Source: Actinoplanes ianthinogenes (GTDB taxonomy: Bacteria > Actinomycetota > Actinomycetes > Mycobacteriales > Micromonosporaceae). From it: 64,000 bases of DNA. The stretch lies in the NCBI RefSeq assembly GCF_018324205.1, contig NZ_AP023356.1:8376501-8440500 (forward strand), in the 5' to 3' direction. Positions within the stretch are counted from its first letter, which is position 1. Each line of letters starts with the position of its first letter. The notes beneath the pieces were generated by a model. That model was not told the DNA's origin and made no database searches. It saw only the letters and a program-made list of their open reading frames with translations. Shown piece by piece: positions 31,187-40,218 of the stretch. The translations under genes were made by a program, and so were the position numbers.

Positions 31187-32344
31187 TCAGTCGCCCTTGA
31201 CGTTCACCAGCTGGCGCAGGGTGTGCCGGATCTCGACCAGGTCGGCGGCGTCCCGCATGACCACGTCGATGGGCTTGTAGGCCTGCGGGATCTCGTCGAG
31301 GAAGGCGTCGGTGTCGCGGAACTCGATGCCCTTCATGGCGGTCCGGAGCTGCTCCCGGGTGAAGGTCTTGCGCGCCTTCGACCGGGAGTACGCCCGGCCG
31401 GCGCCGTGCGGCGACGAGTTCAGCGAGGTGGCGTCACCCTTGCCGGCCACCACGTAGGAGGCGTCGCCCATCGAGCCGGGGATCAGCCCTGGCCGGCCCT
31501 TCTCCGCGTTGATGGCGCCCTTGCGGGAGACCCAGACCTGCTTGCCGAAGTGGGTCTCCTGCTCGGTGTAGTTGTGGTGGCACTGCACCCGGTCGCGCTG
31601 CTCGACCGGCCCGCCGGCGAACTTGGCGAAGCACGCGATCACCCGGTCCATCATCTCGTCGCGGTTGGCCAGCGCGAAGTTCTGCGCCCAGCGCAGCTCG
31701 GCGAGGTACGCGGCGAACTCGTCGGTGCCCTCCTCCAGATAGGCCAGGTCACGGTCGGGCAGGGTGATACCGCGCCGGGTCATCAGCTCCTGGGCGACCC
31801 GGATGTGGTGGCTCGCGATCTTGTTGCCGACGCCACGGGAACCGGAGTGCAGGAACAGCCACACCCAGCCGTGCTCGTCGCGGCACACCTCGATGAAGTG
31901 GTTGCCGCTGCCCAGCGACCCGAGCTGGAGCTCCCAGTTGCGCGCGTAGTGCGCCGGGTCGAAGCCGGCCTGGGCGGTCAGCTGCTCGACCCGCTTGCGG
32001 GCCGAGTCGGTCAGCTTGGTGTTGTAGCCGCCGGCCGAGAGCGGGATGGCCCGCTCGATGGCGACCCGCAGGCTGCTGCGGTCCGGGCGCAGGTCCTCGA
32101 CACGGTACTGGGTGCGGACGGCGGCCATGCCGCAGCCGATGTCGACGCCGACCGCCGCCGGGATGAGCGCGCCGAGTGTCGGGATCACCGAGCCGACGGT
32201 GGCGCCTTTGCCCAGGTGAGCGTCGGGCATCAGGGCGATGTGCGGGTGGATGAAGGGGAGCTGGGAGGCCTTCTCCGCCTGCTGGCGGGTCTCGTCCTCC
32301 AGGATGCTGGCCCAGTTGACGAGGCGTTCGTTGATCTTCTGCAC
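31187..32344 (-). CDS. rtcB: RtcB family RNA-splicing ligase
   Basis: A protein of 385 residues. Key RtcB motifs are present: MPDAHLGKGATVGSVIP, AVGVDIGCGMAAVRT (metal Cys), GSGNHFIEV, LFLHSGSRGVGNKIASHH, QCHHNYTEQETHFG, GRPGLIPGSMGDASYVV and NSSPHGAGRAYSRSKA, which holds the His guanylylated by GTP. It joins 2',3'-cyclic phosphate and 5'-OH RNA ends in repair or stress. The GTG at 32344 follows GGGAGGAG. No archease gene is adjacent. A near-palindrome lies 64 bp upstream. It sits beside the SigB/F-type sigma gene, consistent with stress use. Confidence 0.92.
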   Translation of the reverse strand: MQKINERLVNWASILEDETRQQAEKASQLPFIHPHIALMPDAHLGKGATVGSVIPTLGALIPAAVGVDIGCGMAAVRTQYRVEDLRPDRSSLRVAIERAIPLSAGGYNTKLTDSARKRVEQLTAQAGFDPAHYARNWELQLGSLGSGNHFIEVCRDEHGWVWLFLHSGSRGVGNKIASHHIRVAQELMTRRGITLPDRDLAYLEEGTDEFAAYLAELRWAQNFALANRDEMMDRVIACFAKFAGGPVEQRDRVQCHHNYTEQETHFGKQVWVSRKGAINAEKGRPGLIPGSMGDASYVVAGKGDATSLNSSPHGAGRAYSRSKARKTFTREQLRTAMKGIEFRDTDAFLDEIPQAYKPIDVVMRDAADLVEIRHTLRQLVNVKGD

Positions 32345-32407
32345 GTGTGGCTCCTCCCGCGATCCAGGCGATCCTGCCACGACCCCCGCTCTCGGGACGT
32401 CCGATTT

Positions 32408-32423
32408 ATTCGCGTACGCAAAT
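32408..32423. promoter_or_regulatory. Near-palindrome upstream of rtcB
   Basis: ATTCGCGTACGCAAAT pairs at 14 of 16 positions around the GCGTACGC core, and wider AT-rich flanks (GATTTATT and AAATCGGG) continue the symmetry. It lies 64-79 bp before the rtcB start and about 210 bp before the sigma gene. Possible operator; regulator unknown. Confidence 0.4.
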
Positions 32424-32634
32424 CGGGTTTGTGGGGTTGGGCTGTTGTCCTGCTTATGGGTGCTATCTGGGGGACCTCATACTTTCGGCTGGCGGGACGT
32501 AGGCCGTGCGGTTAGGGTTTCGGGCATCGGTCAAACAGGGCGCCGAGACATCCGGGTGTGCAACAGGGCATCGGGTGCGTCTGCGGTGCCAGCGGAACCG
32601 GCATGTGGCGCCCCTCGCCCGAGGAGGGAGCGTC

Positions 32635-33405
32635 ATGCGCTCGTCCACCGTTCCGTTCGCCGACCTCGACGATGCATCGCTGGAAGCGATGATGGCGACG
32701 CCGCGGGAGGACCCCTCCTGGCCGGCGGTGCGGGAGCGGGTGATCAGCGCGTGGCTGCCGATGGCGCGGCGGCTGGCCCGGCGGTACGCCAACCGCGGCG
32801 AAGACCTCGAAGATCTCACCCAGGTCGCCACGGTCGGCCTGCTCAAGGCGGTGGACGGCTTCGACCCGGAGCGCGGCGGCGAGTTCGCCGGATACGCCAT
32901 CCCGACGGTGCTCGGCGAGCTGAAACGCCACTTCCGTGACCGCATGTGGAACATCCGGGTGCCGCGCCGGCTCCAGGAACTCAACATGGCGATCAACAGG
33001 GCGCGTGTTGACCTGGTGCAGAGGCTGGGCCGGGTGCCGACCGTCGCGGACATCGCCGGGCACCTGGGGATCAGCGAGGAGGACGTGATCGAGGGGCTGG
33101 AGGGTGCCTATGCCTACCGGCCGGCCTCGCTGTCCGCCCCGATCGGAACTGACGGTGACGGTGAACTGGGTGACTCGCTGGGCGGCGTCGACCCCGGTTA
33201 CGAGCAGGCCGAGCTGCACCTGATGCTCGGTCCCGCGCTGGCCCGGCTGACCGAGCGCGAGCAGCACATCATCGCGCTGCGCTTCCATGGGAACCTCACC
33301 CAGGCCCAGATCGGCGAGCGGATCGGGGTGTCCCAGATGCACGTGTCACGGATCTTGTCGCAGGCCATCGTCAAATTGCGACAATCCATGAATTATCCGG
33401 CATAG
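32635..33405 (+). CDS. SigB/SigF-type alternative sigma factor (stress response)
   Basis: A protein of 256 residues. Region 2 (ANRGEDLEDLTQVATVGLLK, then DGFDPERGGEFAGYAIPTVL), region 3 (VPRRLQELNMAINRARVDLV, VPTVADIAGHLGISEEDVIE) and region 4 (LTEREQHIIALRFHGNLTQA, IGVSQMHVSRILSQAIVKL) are all intact, as in actinobacterial group 3 SigB/F/G factors. GAGGAGGGAG precedes the ATG at 32635; an open frame upstream has no such site. These factors recognise GTTT-N15-GGGTAT promoters, and copies lie upstream of the nearby katE and topoisomerase genes. Its anti-sigma factor is not adjacent; the HATPase at 31 kb is a candidate. Confidence 0.9.
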   Translation: MRSSTVPFADLDDASLEAMMATPREDPSWPAVRERVISAWLPMARRLARRYANRGEDLEDLTQVATVGLLKAVDGFDPERGGEFAGYAIPTVLGELKRHFRDRMWNIRVPRRLQELNMAINRARVDLVQRLGRVPTVADIAGHLGISEEDVIEGLEGAYAYRPASLSAPIGTDGDGELGDSLGGVDPGYEQAELHLMLGPALARLTEREQHIIALRFHGNLTQAQIGERIGVSQMHVSRILSQAIVKLRQSMNYPA

Positions 33406-33452
33406 AATGATATGGAGACGGCGCCGGACGTCACCGGCCTGGCTGGGCTGCC

Positions 33453-33836
33453 TCAGGAGAAGAGTCTGACCGCCAGGACGATGACGACGAAGGCGATGAC
33501 GACCGCGTTGACGGCCCAGATGGCCCTGAAGCCGGCGGATTTCTGCTGGCCGGCCGGGCCGAGGGAGCCTTTGGCGAAGGTGATCGACGGGGCCATGTAC
33601 TCCATGGCGACGCCCTGCTCCGGGATCACCACCTCGACAGCGGCCTTGCCGGCCTTGCGGGGGAAGACATACGGCACGTAGACCTCGACCTTGTGCGGGC
33701 CGGTGGGGACCTCGAAGGCGTACTGACCCCAGCTCGGCAGCTGGTGGTCGATGCCGTCGATGAACAGTTTCGGCTGGGTGAGGTCGTAGATGAAGCCGCC
33801 GGCCGGGCGGCGCATGGTGATCGACAGGACGGCCAT
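33453..33836 (-). CDS. Small tail-anchored membrane protein, unknown function
   Basis: A protein of 127 residues. The first ~85 are beta-rich (AVLSITMRRPAGGFIYDLTQ, HKVEVYVPYVFPRKAGKAAV) and look like a small beta-sandwich. A single C-terminal membrane helix follows (FRAIWAVNAVVIAFVVIVLA). I do not recognise the family beyond its being common in actinomycetes. It is convergent with the sigma gene and divergent from katE. Confidence 0.7.
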   Translation of the reverse strand: MAVLSITMRRPAGGFIYDLTQPKLFIDGIDHQLPSWGQYAFEVPTGPHKVEVYVPYVFPRKAGKAAVEVVIPEQGVAMEYMAPSITFAKGSLGPAGQQKSAGFRAIWAVNAVVIAFVVIVLAVRLFS

Positions 33837-33889
33837 CGGGCGCTCGCAAAGGGGTGACGGGACCGGAGTGCGAGCACTTTACGTGATTC

Positions 33890-33914
33890 GTTTGGCTCCC
33901 GCGTGCTCGGGTAT
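33890..33914 (+). promoter_or_regulatory. SigB/F-type promoter of katE
   Basis: GTTT (33890-33893), a 15-bp spacer and GGGTAT (33909-33914) match the actinobacterial general-stress promoter consensus exactly. It ends 40 bp before the katE start. The nearby SigB/F-type factor at 32635 is the likely user. Confidence 0.7.
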
Positions 33915-33954
33915 GCGATGACGGCCGCACTCCCTTATTTGGAGGTTTGTCCGG

Positions 33955-36195
33955 ATGGAATCCCGTACGCCCGCTGAAGTGATCAAGGATGCCGTCACGG
34001 CGGTGACCAGTGACAAGCACCCGGACGTGCCCGGCGCGCCCGGCAGCGGAACGCCGACGGTCGAGGAGCCGACCACTCCGGTGGAGCCGCTGCCGCCGAG
34101 CCCGGAGCAGGGACAGCCGGACACCCGTACCCCGACCGGCGCCGAGACCGGGACGCCGTCCACCGCGCACGGTCAGCAGGGCCCTTACCTGACCACGGCT
34201 CAGGGCGCCCGGCTGCGCGACACCGACCACTCGCTGAAGGCCGGCCCGCGCGGCCCGATCCTGCTCCAGGACCACCACTTCCGCGAGAAGATCACCCACT
34301 TCGACCACGAGCGGATCCCGGAGCGGGTGGTGCACGCGCGCGGCACCGGCGCGCACGGCGTGTTCACCAGTTACGGCACCGCGGCGAACCTGACCCGGGC
34401 CGGGTTCCTCAAGGAGAAGGGCAAGGAGACCGAGGTCTTCGTCCGCTTCTCCACCGTGCTCGGCTCGCGCGGCTCGGCCGACACGGTCCGGGACACCCGC
34501 GGGTTCGCCACCAAGTTCTACACCGACGAGGGCACGTTCGACCTGGTCGGCAACAACATGCCGGTCTTCTTCGTGCAGGACGCGATCAAGTTCCCGGACA
34601 TCATCCACGCCGCGAAACCGCACCCGGACCGGGAGATCCCGCAGGCGCAGAGCGCGCACGACACGTTCTGGGACTTCGTCTCGCTGCACACCGAGGCACA
34701 GCACCACACCATCTGGAACATGTCGGACCGGGGCATCCCGCGCTCGTACCGGATGATGGAGGGCTTCGGCGTACACACGTTCCGGCTGGTCAACGACGCC
34801 GACGAGACCGTGCTGGTGAAGTTCCACTGGAAGCCGAAGCTCGGCGTGCACTCGCAGGTCTGGGAGGAGACCCAGCTGACCGGCGGGGTCGACCCGGACT
34901 TCCACCGGCGTGACCTCTACGACGCGATCGAGGCCGGCGCGTACCCCGAGTGGGAGCTGGGATTGCAGGTCTTCCCGGACACGCCGGACGAGACGTTCGC
35001 CGGGATCGACCTGCTCGACCCCACCAAACTGGTGCCGGAGGAACTCGCCCCGGTGCAGCGGGTCGGCAAGCTGGTGCTGAACCGGACCCCGACCAACTTC
35101 TTCGCCGAGGTCGAACAGGTCGCTTTCCACCTGGGAAACCTGGTGCCCGGCATCGACGTCACCAACGATCCGCTGTTGCAGGGGCGGCTCTTTTCGTACG
35201 TCGACACGCAGCTCACCCGGCTCGCCGGTCCGAACTTCCACCAGATTCCGATCAACCGGCCGCACGCGCCGGTCAACGACATGCTCCGGGACGGCTTCCA
35301 CCAGCAGGCCGTCCATGCCGGAGTGGCGCCCTACCGGCCGAACTCGCTGGACGGCGGGAACCCGTTCACCAGCGACGACGGATTCGTCGACGTCCCGGTC
35401 CGGGTGGCCGAGGCTCCCAAGATCCGCGCGAACCCGGTGAGCTTCGGCGACCACTTCAGCCAGGTGCGGTTGTTCTGGCAGAGCATGTCGCCGGTGGAGA
35501 AGGAGCACATCGTCCGGGCGTACACCTTCGAGCTCGGCAAGGTCTACCACCAGCAGATCCGCGAGCGTCAGTTGCAGTGCCTGGCCAACATCGACCCGGT
35601 GCTCTGCGAGCAGGTGGCCACCGGGCTCGGCATGCCGGCGCCGCAGCCGGCCGGCGAACTGCCCGAGGTCGCGCCCAGCCCGGCGCTGTCCCAGGTCGGG
35701 GAGCAGTGGCCGAGCGACGGCCGGGTCATCGGCATCGTGGTCGACGACACCGATCTGGACGGGGTGGCCGAGATCCGGGAGGCGATCGCCGACGCCGGGA
35801 TGGTGCCGCTGATCATCGCGCCGCACGGCGGCAAGGTCGGTGGGCTGACCGTTCAGCGGACCTTCGGCACCGCGCGCTCCGTGGAGTACGACGCGCTGCT
35901 GCTGGCCGCCGCGCCGGTGCCCGCCCCGGACGCGATCCCGGCCCGGGACGAGAAGGCCGGGGCGCCGCGCAACGCTGCCGTCGACCCGCGGGTCAACCTG
36001 CTGGTCGACGAGTGCTGGCGGCACGCCAAGGCGATCGGCGCCTGGGGCCCGGGCGCCGAGTTCCTGAGCCGGGTCGGCCTGGCCGGGACACCGGGCGTGG
36101 TCACGCACGACACGGCGACCGGCGTGCTGGCCGCCGTGCAGCAGTTGATGGCCACGCACCGGGTCTGGGACCGGTTCCCGGCGACGATCGGCTGA
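33955..36195 (+). CDS. katE: Large-subunit (clade 2, HPII-type) heme catalase
   Basis: A protein of 746 residues. The Pro/Thr-rich N-terminal ~80 residues are disordered, then the catalase core starts at GPYLTTAQGARL. The catalytic His is in FDHERIPERVVHARGTGAHG, the Asn/Phe region in DLVGNNMPVFFVQDAIKFPD, and the heme-ligand Tyr is expected in LFSYVDTQLTRL. The C-terminal flavodoxin-like domain (VIGIVVDDTDLDGVAEIREA to the end) marks the large-subunit type. It dismutates hydrogen peroxide. GGAGG precedes the ATG. A SigB/F-type promoter is just upstream. Confidence 0.95.
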   Translation: MESRTPAEVIKDAVTAVTSDKHPDVPGAPGSGTPTVEEPTTPVEPLPPSPEQGQPDTRTPTGAETGTPSTAHGQQGPYLTTAQGARLRDTDHSLKAGPRGPILLQDHHFREKITHFDHERIPERVVHARGTGAHGVFTSYGTAANLTRAGFLKEKGKETEVFVRFSTVLGSRGSADTVRDTRGFATKFYTDEGTFDLVGNNMPVFFVQDAIKFPDIIHAAKPHPDREIPQAQSAHDTFWDFVSLHTEAQHHTIWNMSDRGIPRSYRMMEGFGVHTFRLVNDADETVLVKFHWKPKLGVHSQVWEETQLTGGVDPDFHRRDLYDAIEAGAYPEWELGLQVFPDTPDETFAGIDLLDPTKLVPEELAPVQRVGKLVLNRTPTNFFAEVEQVAFHLGNLVPGIDVTNDPLLQGRLFSYVDTQLTRLAGPNFHQIPINRPHAPVNDMLRDGFHQQAVHAGVAPYRPNSLDGGNPFTSDDGFVDVPVRVAEAPKIRANPVSFGDHFSQVRLFWQSMSPVEKEHIVRAYTFELGKVYHQQIRERQLQCLANIDPVLCEQVATGLGMPAPQPAGELPEVAPSPALSQVGEQWPSDGRVIGIVVDDTDLDGVAEIREAIADAGMVPLIIAPHGGKVGGLTVQRTFGTARSVEYDALLLAAAPVPAPDAIPARDEKAGAPRNAAVDPRVNLLVDECWRHAKAIGAWGPGAEFLSRVGLAGTPGVVTHDTATGVLAAVQQLMATHRVWDRFPATIG

Positions 36196-36198
36196 CCC

Positions 36199-36223
36199 GT
36201 TTATCGACGGCCGTTGCGGGAAT
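36199..36223 (+). promoter_or_regulatory. SigB/F-like promoter before the topoisomerase IB gene
   Basis: GTTT (36199-36202), 15-bp spacer and GGGAAT (36218-36223), one change from the GGGTAT consensus. It lies 4 bp after the katE stop and 10 bp before the ATG at 36234, so it could give a very short leader in stress. Confidence 0.5.
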
Positions 36224-36233
36224 CACCCCGGCG

Positions 36234-37223
36234 ATGACGAAACGGTTGCGGCGCAGCGTACTGAAGAAGCCTGGTCTCAGCCGGCGGCGGTCCGGGCGCG
36301 GGTTTCGCTACCTGGACCCGGACGGGGTTGCGGTGACGGATCCGGAGACGCTGCGCCGGATCAAGGAGCTGGTCATCCCGCCGGCCTGGGAGGACGTCTG
36401 GATCTGCCCGGACCCGCGCGGGCACATCCAGGCGACCGGGCTCGACGCGGCCGGGCGCAAGCAGTACCGCTACCACGAGGACTGGCGCACGGCCCGCGAC
36501 GAGGCGAAGTTCGATCGGGTGCGGGAGGTCGCCGGCCGCCTGCCGAAGATCCGCGACCGGTTGTGCGAGGACCTGACGACCGGTCGCGGGCTGACCCGGG
36601 ATCGGGTCCTCGCCGCCATCGTCCGACTGCTCGACCTGGGCATGTTCCGGGTCGGCGGGGACGCCTCGGCGAGCCGGGAGGAGGACCCGTCCTACGGGCT
36701 GTCGACGTTGCGTCCCGATCACGTCCTCCGGCGCCGCGGCGAGCTGATGCTGAAATTCCCGGGTAAGTCGGGCGTCGAGCACTCGCGGGTGGTCGAGGAC
36801 GGGGAGGTCGCCCAGGTGCTCGACGCGCTCAAGCGTCGCCGGCGTGGGCAGGAGCGGCTGTTCGCCTACTGGAACCCGTCCACGCGGACCTGGCAGGAGA
36901 TCCGCGCCGACGCGGTCAACGACTACCTGCGGGAGATCAGCGGCGCCCCGATGACCGCGAAGGACTTCCGCACCTGGCACGGCACCGTGACGGCCGCCGC
37001 GGAACTCGCCGAGGCGGGCCCGCAACCCACGAAGACCAAGCGCCGCAAGGTCGTCGCGCGGGCCATGCGCGAGGTCGCCGACAAACTCGGCAACACTCCG
37101 GCGGTGGCCCGGGCGTCGTACGTCGACCCGCGCCTGCTGGAGCGGTACGAGAAGGGCGAGGCGCCCCGCCGCGGCGACGAGCGCGAGGTCCGCCGCCTAC
37201 TCGGCGACTCGGCCACGTCCTGA
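36234..37223 (+). CDS. DNA topoisomerase IB (poxvirus-like)
   Basis: A protein of 329 residues. The N-terminal domain begins RGFRYLDPDGVAVTDPETLR and has IPPAWEDVWICPDPRGHIQA, the standard bacterial TopIB opening. The catalytic domain holds the Arg in YGLSTLRPDHVLRRRGE, Lys in LKFPGKSGVEH, His in DFRTWHGTVTAA and the nucleophile Tyr in VARASYVDPRLLERYEKGE. It relaxes supercoils through a 3'-phosphotyrosine. A stress-type promoter precedes it. The last 27 bp overlap the convergent STAS gene. Confidence 0.92.
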   Translation: MTKRLRRSVLKKPGLSRRRSGRGFRYLDPDGVAVTDPETLRRIKELVIPPAWEDVWICPDPRGHIQATGLDAAGRKQYRYHEDWRTARDEAKFDRVREVAGRLPKIRDRLCEDLTTGRGLTRDRVLAAIVRLLDLGMFRVGGDASASREEDPSYGLSTLRPDHVLRRRGELMLKFPGKSGVEHSRVVEDGEVAQVLDALKRRRRGQERLFAYWNPSTRTWQEIRADAVNDYLREISGAPMTAKDFRTWHGTVTAAAELAEAGPQPTKTKRRKVVARAMREVADKLGNTPAVARASYVDPRLLERYEKGEAPRRGDEREVRRLLGDSATS

Positions 37224-37676
37224 CCGCCGGCGATCGGCGTGGATGGTGGCGATGATCCGCCGGGTCTCGGCGCGCAGCGTGTGCGCGCGGTCGACCAGGA
37301 ACCGGGACGTCGCCACCAGCTCCGCCGGCCCGGAGGCCGCGGCCTCGGCCTCGGTGAGCATCTCGTGGGTACCGGTGCCGTCCAGGACCCGGACTACCAC
37401 CGGGCGTGCGTTGCGCACGTACAGGCTGCCGCGATGCGCGGCGGCGAGGCTCTGGCAGCGGACCAGGACATTGACCGTGGTGGCGTCGAGGAAGGTCACC
37501 CGGCCCAGGTCGACGACGATGGTGTGACGACCGGCGGCCAGCGCCGCGCACACGGCGGTCTGGATCAGGTCGGCGTTGTCCCGGTCGAACTCGCCGCTGG
37601 CGATCAGGCAGAAGACACCACGGGCAGACGGTCCGTGGGTGCGGATCCGGGCGGCGGGCGGGTCGGCGTTCACCAT
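37197..37676 (-). CDS. STAS domain protein (anti-sigma factor antagonist type)
   Basis: A protein of 159 residues. The STAS fold is visible: GVFCLIASGEFDRDNADLIQ, AGRHTIVVDLGRVTFLDATT, then VNVLVRCQSLAAAHRGSLYV. The Asp-Ala-Thr-Thr loop after TFLD is the site where antagonists are phosphorylated on Ser/Thr. A ~45-residue helical tail follows (SRFLVDRAHTLRAETRRIIA). ATG at 37676 is chosen because upstream sequence looks non-coding. It could free the SigB/F-type factor by binding an RsbW-like kinase, such as the HATPase domain encoded at 30 kb (inference). Confidence 0.85.
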   Translation of the reverse strand: MVNADPPAARIRTHGPSARGVFCLIASGEFDRDNADLIQTAVCAALAAGRHTIVVDLGRVTFLDATTVNVLVRCQSLAAAHRGSLYVRNARPVVVRVLDGTGTHEMLTEAEAAASGPAELVATSRFLVDRAHTLRAETRRIIATIHADRRRSGRGRVAE

Positions 37677-37846
37677 GATCGCTTCCGTCGGTGCGAGTTT
37701 CCCGTGGCACCACCATCCTGAGCGTGGCAACCGCGCTCCGGCCATTACCCGAAGCGAACATCCGGCTGTGAACTGTGCAGGGAACGAAGTCGGCGGGATC
37801 GGTCGGACTTTCTCATCCCGGGCCCCGGTCAGCCGATGAGATCTTC

Positions 37847-40120
37847 GTGACACATCCGCCGGTCGTCCCGCCCTGGCGGTTGACGCGCACCCTCGCGGCC
37901 GCCGGCGGGCTGGTCGGCTTGGCGGCGATCTGGTTCTGCATCGGCCTGATCCACCCCACCCCGCCGGTGGTCGGCTGGCTGCCGCTGCTGGTCGCGGTGC
38001 CGGTCGCGGCCGTTACCTCCTGGCGTGCCGCCGGCCTCGGCCGCGGCATGTGGCGCTATGCCTCGGTCGGCATCACCCTGATCGGTCTGGCCGCCGGGGG
38101 CAACGCCTACGACTACTTCAGCGGCAACCAGCAGGGTCAGCACATCAGCGGTGCCACCGCGGCGGTCTACATCGCCGGCCTGGTCGCCTTCCTGGCCGGC
38201 CTGATGCGCATCCCGGGTGCCCGCCGGGCCCGGATCGAGTGGATCCGGTTCGGCCTGGACATCGCCACCGTGCTGGTCACCGTGCTGACCTTCTGCTGGC
38301 ACCTGATCTATCCCCGCTGGGAGAGCTGGATCAGCGACAGCGTGGGCGGTGCGATCACCGTGCTGATCGTGCTGGCGGCCGGCGTCATCTGTGTCTTCGC
38401 CTTCGTCAAGGTGGCCTTCACCGGCACCGGGCCGATCGACCGGCGTGCGTTGCACCTGCTCGCGCTGACCGGCGCGGTCGGGGCCGGCGGTGGGTCGCTG
38501 GCGCCGCTGCTCGCCGACAAGCCCTACCTGAACACCGCGCACGTGCTGCTGCCGTCCACCTGCCTGTGCCTGTGCTTCGCCGCCGACCGGCAGTTGCGGG
38601 CCACCCGGGCCGGCATGCCGCAGCCCCGCCCGGTGACCCGCCGGCTGAGCGTCATGCCTTATGCGGCGGTCCTGGCCACCGGCGGCCTGCTGCTGTTCAG
38701 CGCGGTCACCCACTCCGCCGACCTGGTGGTCATCGCGATCGGGTCGGTCAGCGTGACGGTCCTGGTGGCGCTGCGGCAGGCGGTCGCGCTGCGGGACAAC
38801 GCGCTGCTGCTCGACGACCTCGACGCCCGGCAGCGGGAACTGGCCCACCAGGCCACCCACGACGGGCTGACCGGCCTGCCGAACCGCACCGTGCTGGTCC
38901 ACGAGATCACCGGCGCGCTGGCCGACGACCCACGCGCGGTCAGCGTGGTGCTCATCGACCTGGACGACTTCAAGGAGATCAACGACGACCTCGGGCACGC
39001 CGTCGGCGACGCGCTGCTGGTCGCGGTCGCCGAGCGGATCGGCGCCGAGCTGCCACCGGACGCCGTGCTCGCCCGGCTCGGCGGCGACGAGTACGCGCTG
39101 CTGCTGCGCTCCGGCGACCACGCCGCGACGCTCGGCGCGATCGCCGCCCAGCTCCGCCGGCCGGTGCACGCCGCCGGCCACGAGCTGGTCGTCGAGGCCA
39201 GCGTCGGGCTCGCCCCGGCCCGCGCCGGGGAGACCGCCGACGAGTTGCTGCGCCGCGCCGACGTGGCGATGTACGAAGCCAAGGGGCAGGGCAAGGGCCG
39301 GCAGGTCAGTTACACCGCCGAGATGGACCAGCGCACCGCCGAGCAGTCCCGGCTCGCCGCCGACCTGCGCACCGCGCTCGACACCGACCAGCTCTACCTG
39401 CTCTACCAGCCGATCGTGGCGATGCCCGGCGGTGAGCTCTACGGCGTCGAGGCGCTGGTCCGCTGGACCCATCCGGAACGCGGCCCGGTCGGCCCCGGCG
39501 TCTTCATCCCGGCCGCCGAACGCACCGGGCTGATCGTCCCGCTCGGCTCGTGGATCCTCCAGGAGGCGTGCCGGCAGGCGGCCGACTGGCTCGCCACGCT
39601 CCAGGACGACGCGCCGCGGACCGTCACGGTCAACGTCTCGGCTCGCCAGTTGCGGGAGGCCGGGTTCGCCGAGGAGGTGGAGGCGGTGCTGCGGCGTACC
39701 GGGCTGCCGCCGCACGTGCTGACCGTGGAGGTGACCGAGACCGCGGTGTTCGACGGCGGCACGGCGCTGACCGAGTTGCGGGCTATCGCCGAGCTCGGGG
39801 TCAACATCGCGCTCGACGACTTCGGCACCGGGCACTCGTCGCTCGGCCTGCTGCGCACCTGCCCGGCCGACATCCTCAAGGTGGACAAGTCGTTCGTCGA
39901 CGACATCACCGAGGGCGGGCAGAACGCGGTCGTGGTGGCCGCGCTGATCGGCATCTGCGACGGGCTGCACCTGCGGGCGGTGGCCGAGGGCGTGGAGACC
40001 GCGGAGCAGGCGGCCGAGCTGTACCGGCTCGGGTACCGCTACGCGCAGGGCTACCACTACGCCCGGCCGCTGCCGGCGGCCGAGATCGAGGCCCGATCCC
40101 GGTGCGGCGTCGCGGCTTGA
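37847..40120 (+). CDS. Membrane GGDEF-EAL protein (cyclic di-GMP synthesis and breakdown)
   Basis: About 757 residues. Roughly eight to ten N-terminal membrane helices (about 1-310), a short linker helix (LLLDDLDARQRELAHQATHD), the GGDEF domain with RLGGDEYALLL (about 415) and the EAL domain with YGVEALVRW (about 520), NVSARQLREAGF, DDFGTGHSSLGLL and ILKVDKSFV. All catalytic motifs are intact, so both activities are possible. The I-site is not evident. GTG at 37847 is used; an in-frame upstream start at 37775 would overlap the divergent STAS leader region. Confidence 0.9.
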   Translation: MTHPPVVPPWRLTRTLAAAGGLVGLAAIWFCIGLIHPTPPVVGWLPLLVAVPVAAVTSWRAAGLGRGMWRYASVGITLIGLAAGGNAYDYFSGNQQGQHISGATAAVYIAGLVAFLAGLMRIPGARRARIEWIRFGLDIATVLVTVLTFCWHLIYPRWESWISDSVGGAITVLIVLAAGVICVFAFVKVAFTGTGPIDRRALHLLALTGAVGAGGGSLAPLLADKPYLNTAHVLLPSTCLCLCFAADRQLRATRAGMPQPRPVTRRLSVMPYAAVLATGGLLLFSAVTHSADLVVIAIGSVSVTVLVALRQAVALRDNALLLDDLDARQRELAHQATHDGLTGLPNRTVLVHEITGALADDPRAVSVVLIDLDDFKEINDDLGHAVGDALLVAVAERIGAELPPDAVLARLGGDEYALLLRSGDHAATLGAIAAQLRRPVHAAGHELVVEASVGLAPARAGETADELLRRADVAMYEAKGQGKGRQVSYTAEMDQRTAEQSRLAADLRTALDTDQLYLLYQPIVAMPGGELYGVEALVRWTHPERGPVGPGVFIPAAERTGLIVPLGSWILQEACRQAADWLATLQDDAPRTVTVNVSARQLREAGFAEEVEAVLRRTGLPPHVLTVEVTETAVFDGGTALTELRAIAELGVNIALDDFGTGHSSLGLLRTCPADILKVDKSFVDDITEGGQNAVVVAALIGICDGLHLRAVAEGVETAEQAAELYRLGYRYAQGYHYARPLPAAEIEARSRCGVAA

Positions 40121-40218
40121 CCCGACATTTTTCGGTACGTCCACCGCCCGTTTGCCTGACCTCCGTAACATCTGCGCGCCCTGGATCTCGCGTCACCCCT
40201 GGGAGCGTCCCCATCACC

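Noticed and set aside
33837..33954. Possible riboswitch or structured leader before katE
   Set aside because: The region is explained by a SigB/F-type promoter and a GGAGG site; no conserved aptamer pattern was seen.
33346..36159. 937-codon minus-strand frame over katE
   Set aside because: Shadow of the catalase gene; no recognisable motifs.
37829..40171. 780-codon minus-strand frame over the GGDEF-EAL gene
   Set aside because: Gln/Arg/Gly/Asp-rich shadow; the plus-strand frame has every catalytic motif.
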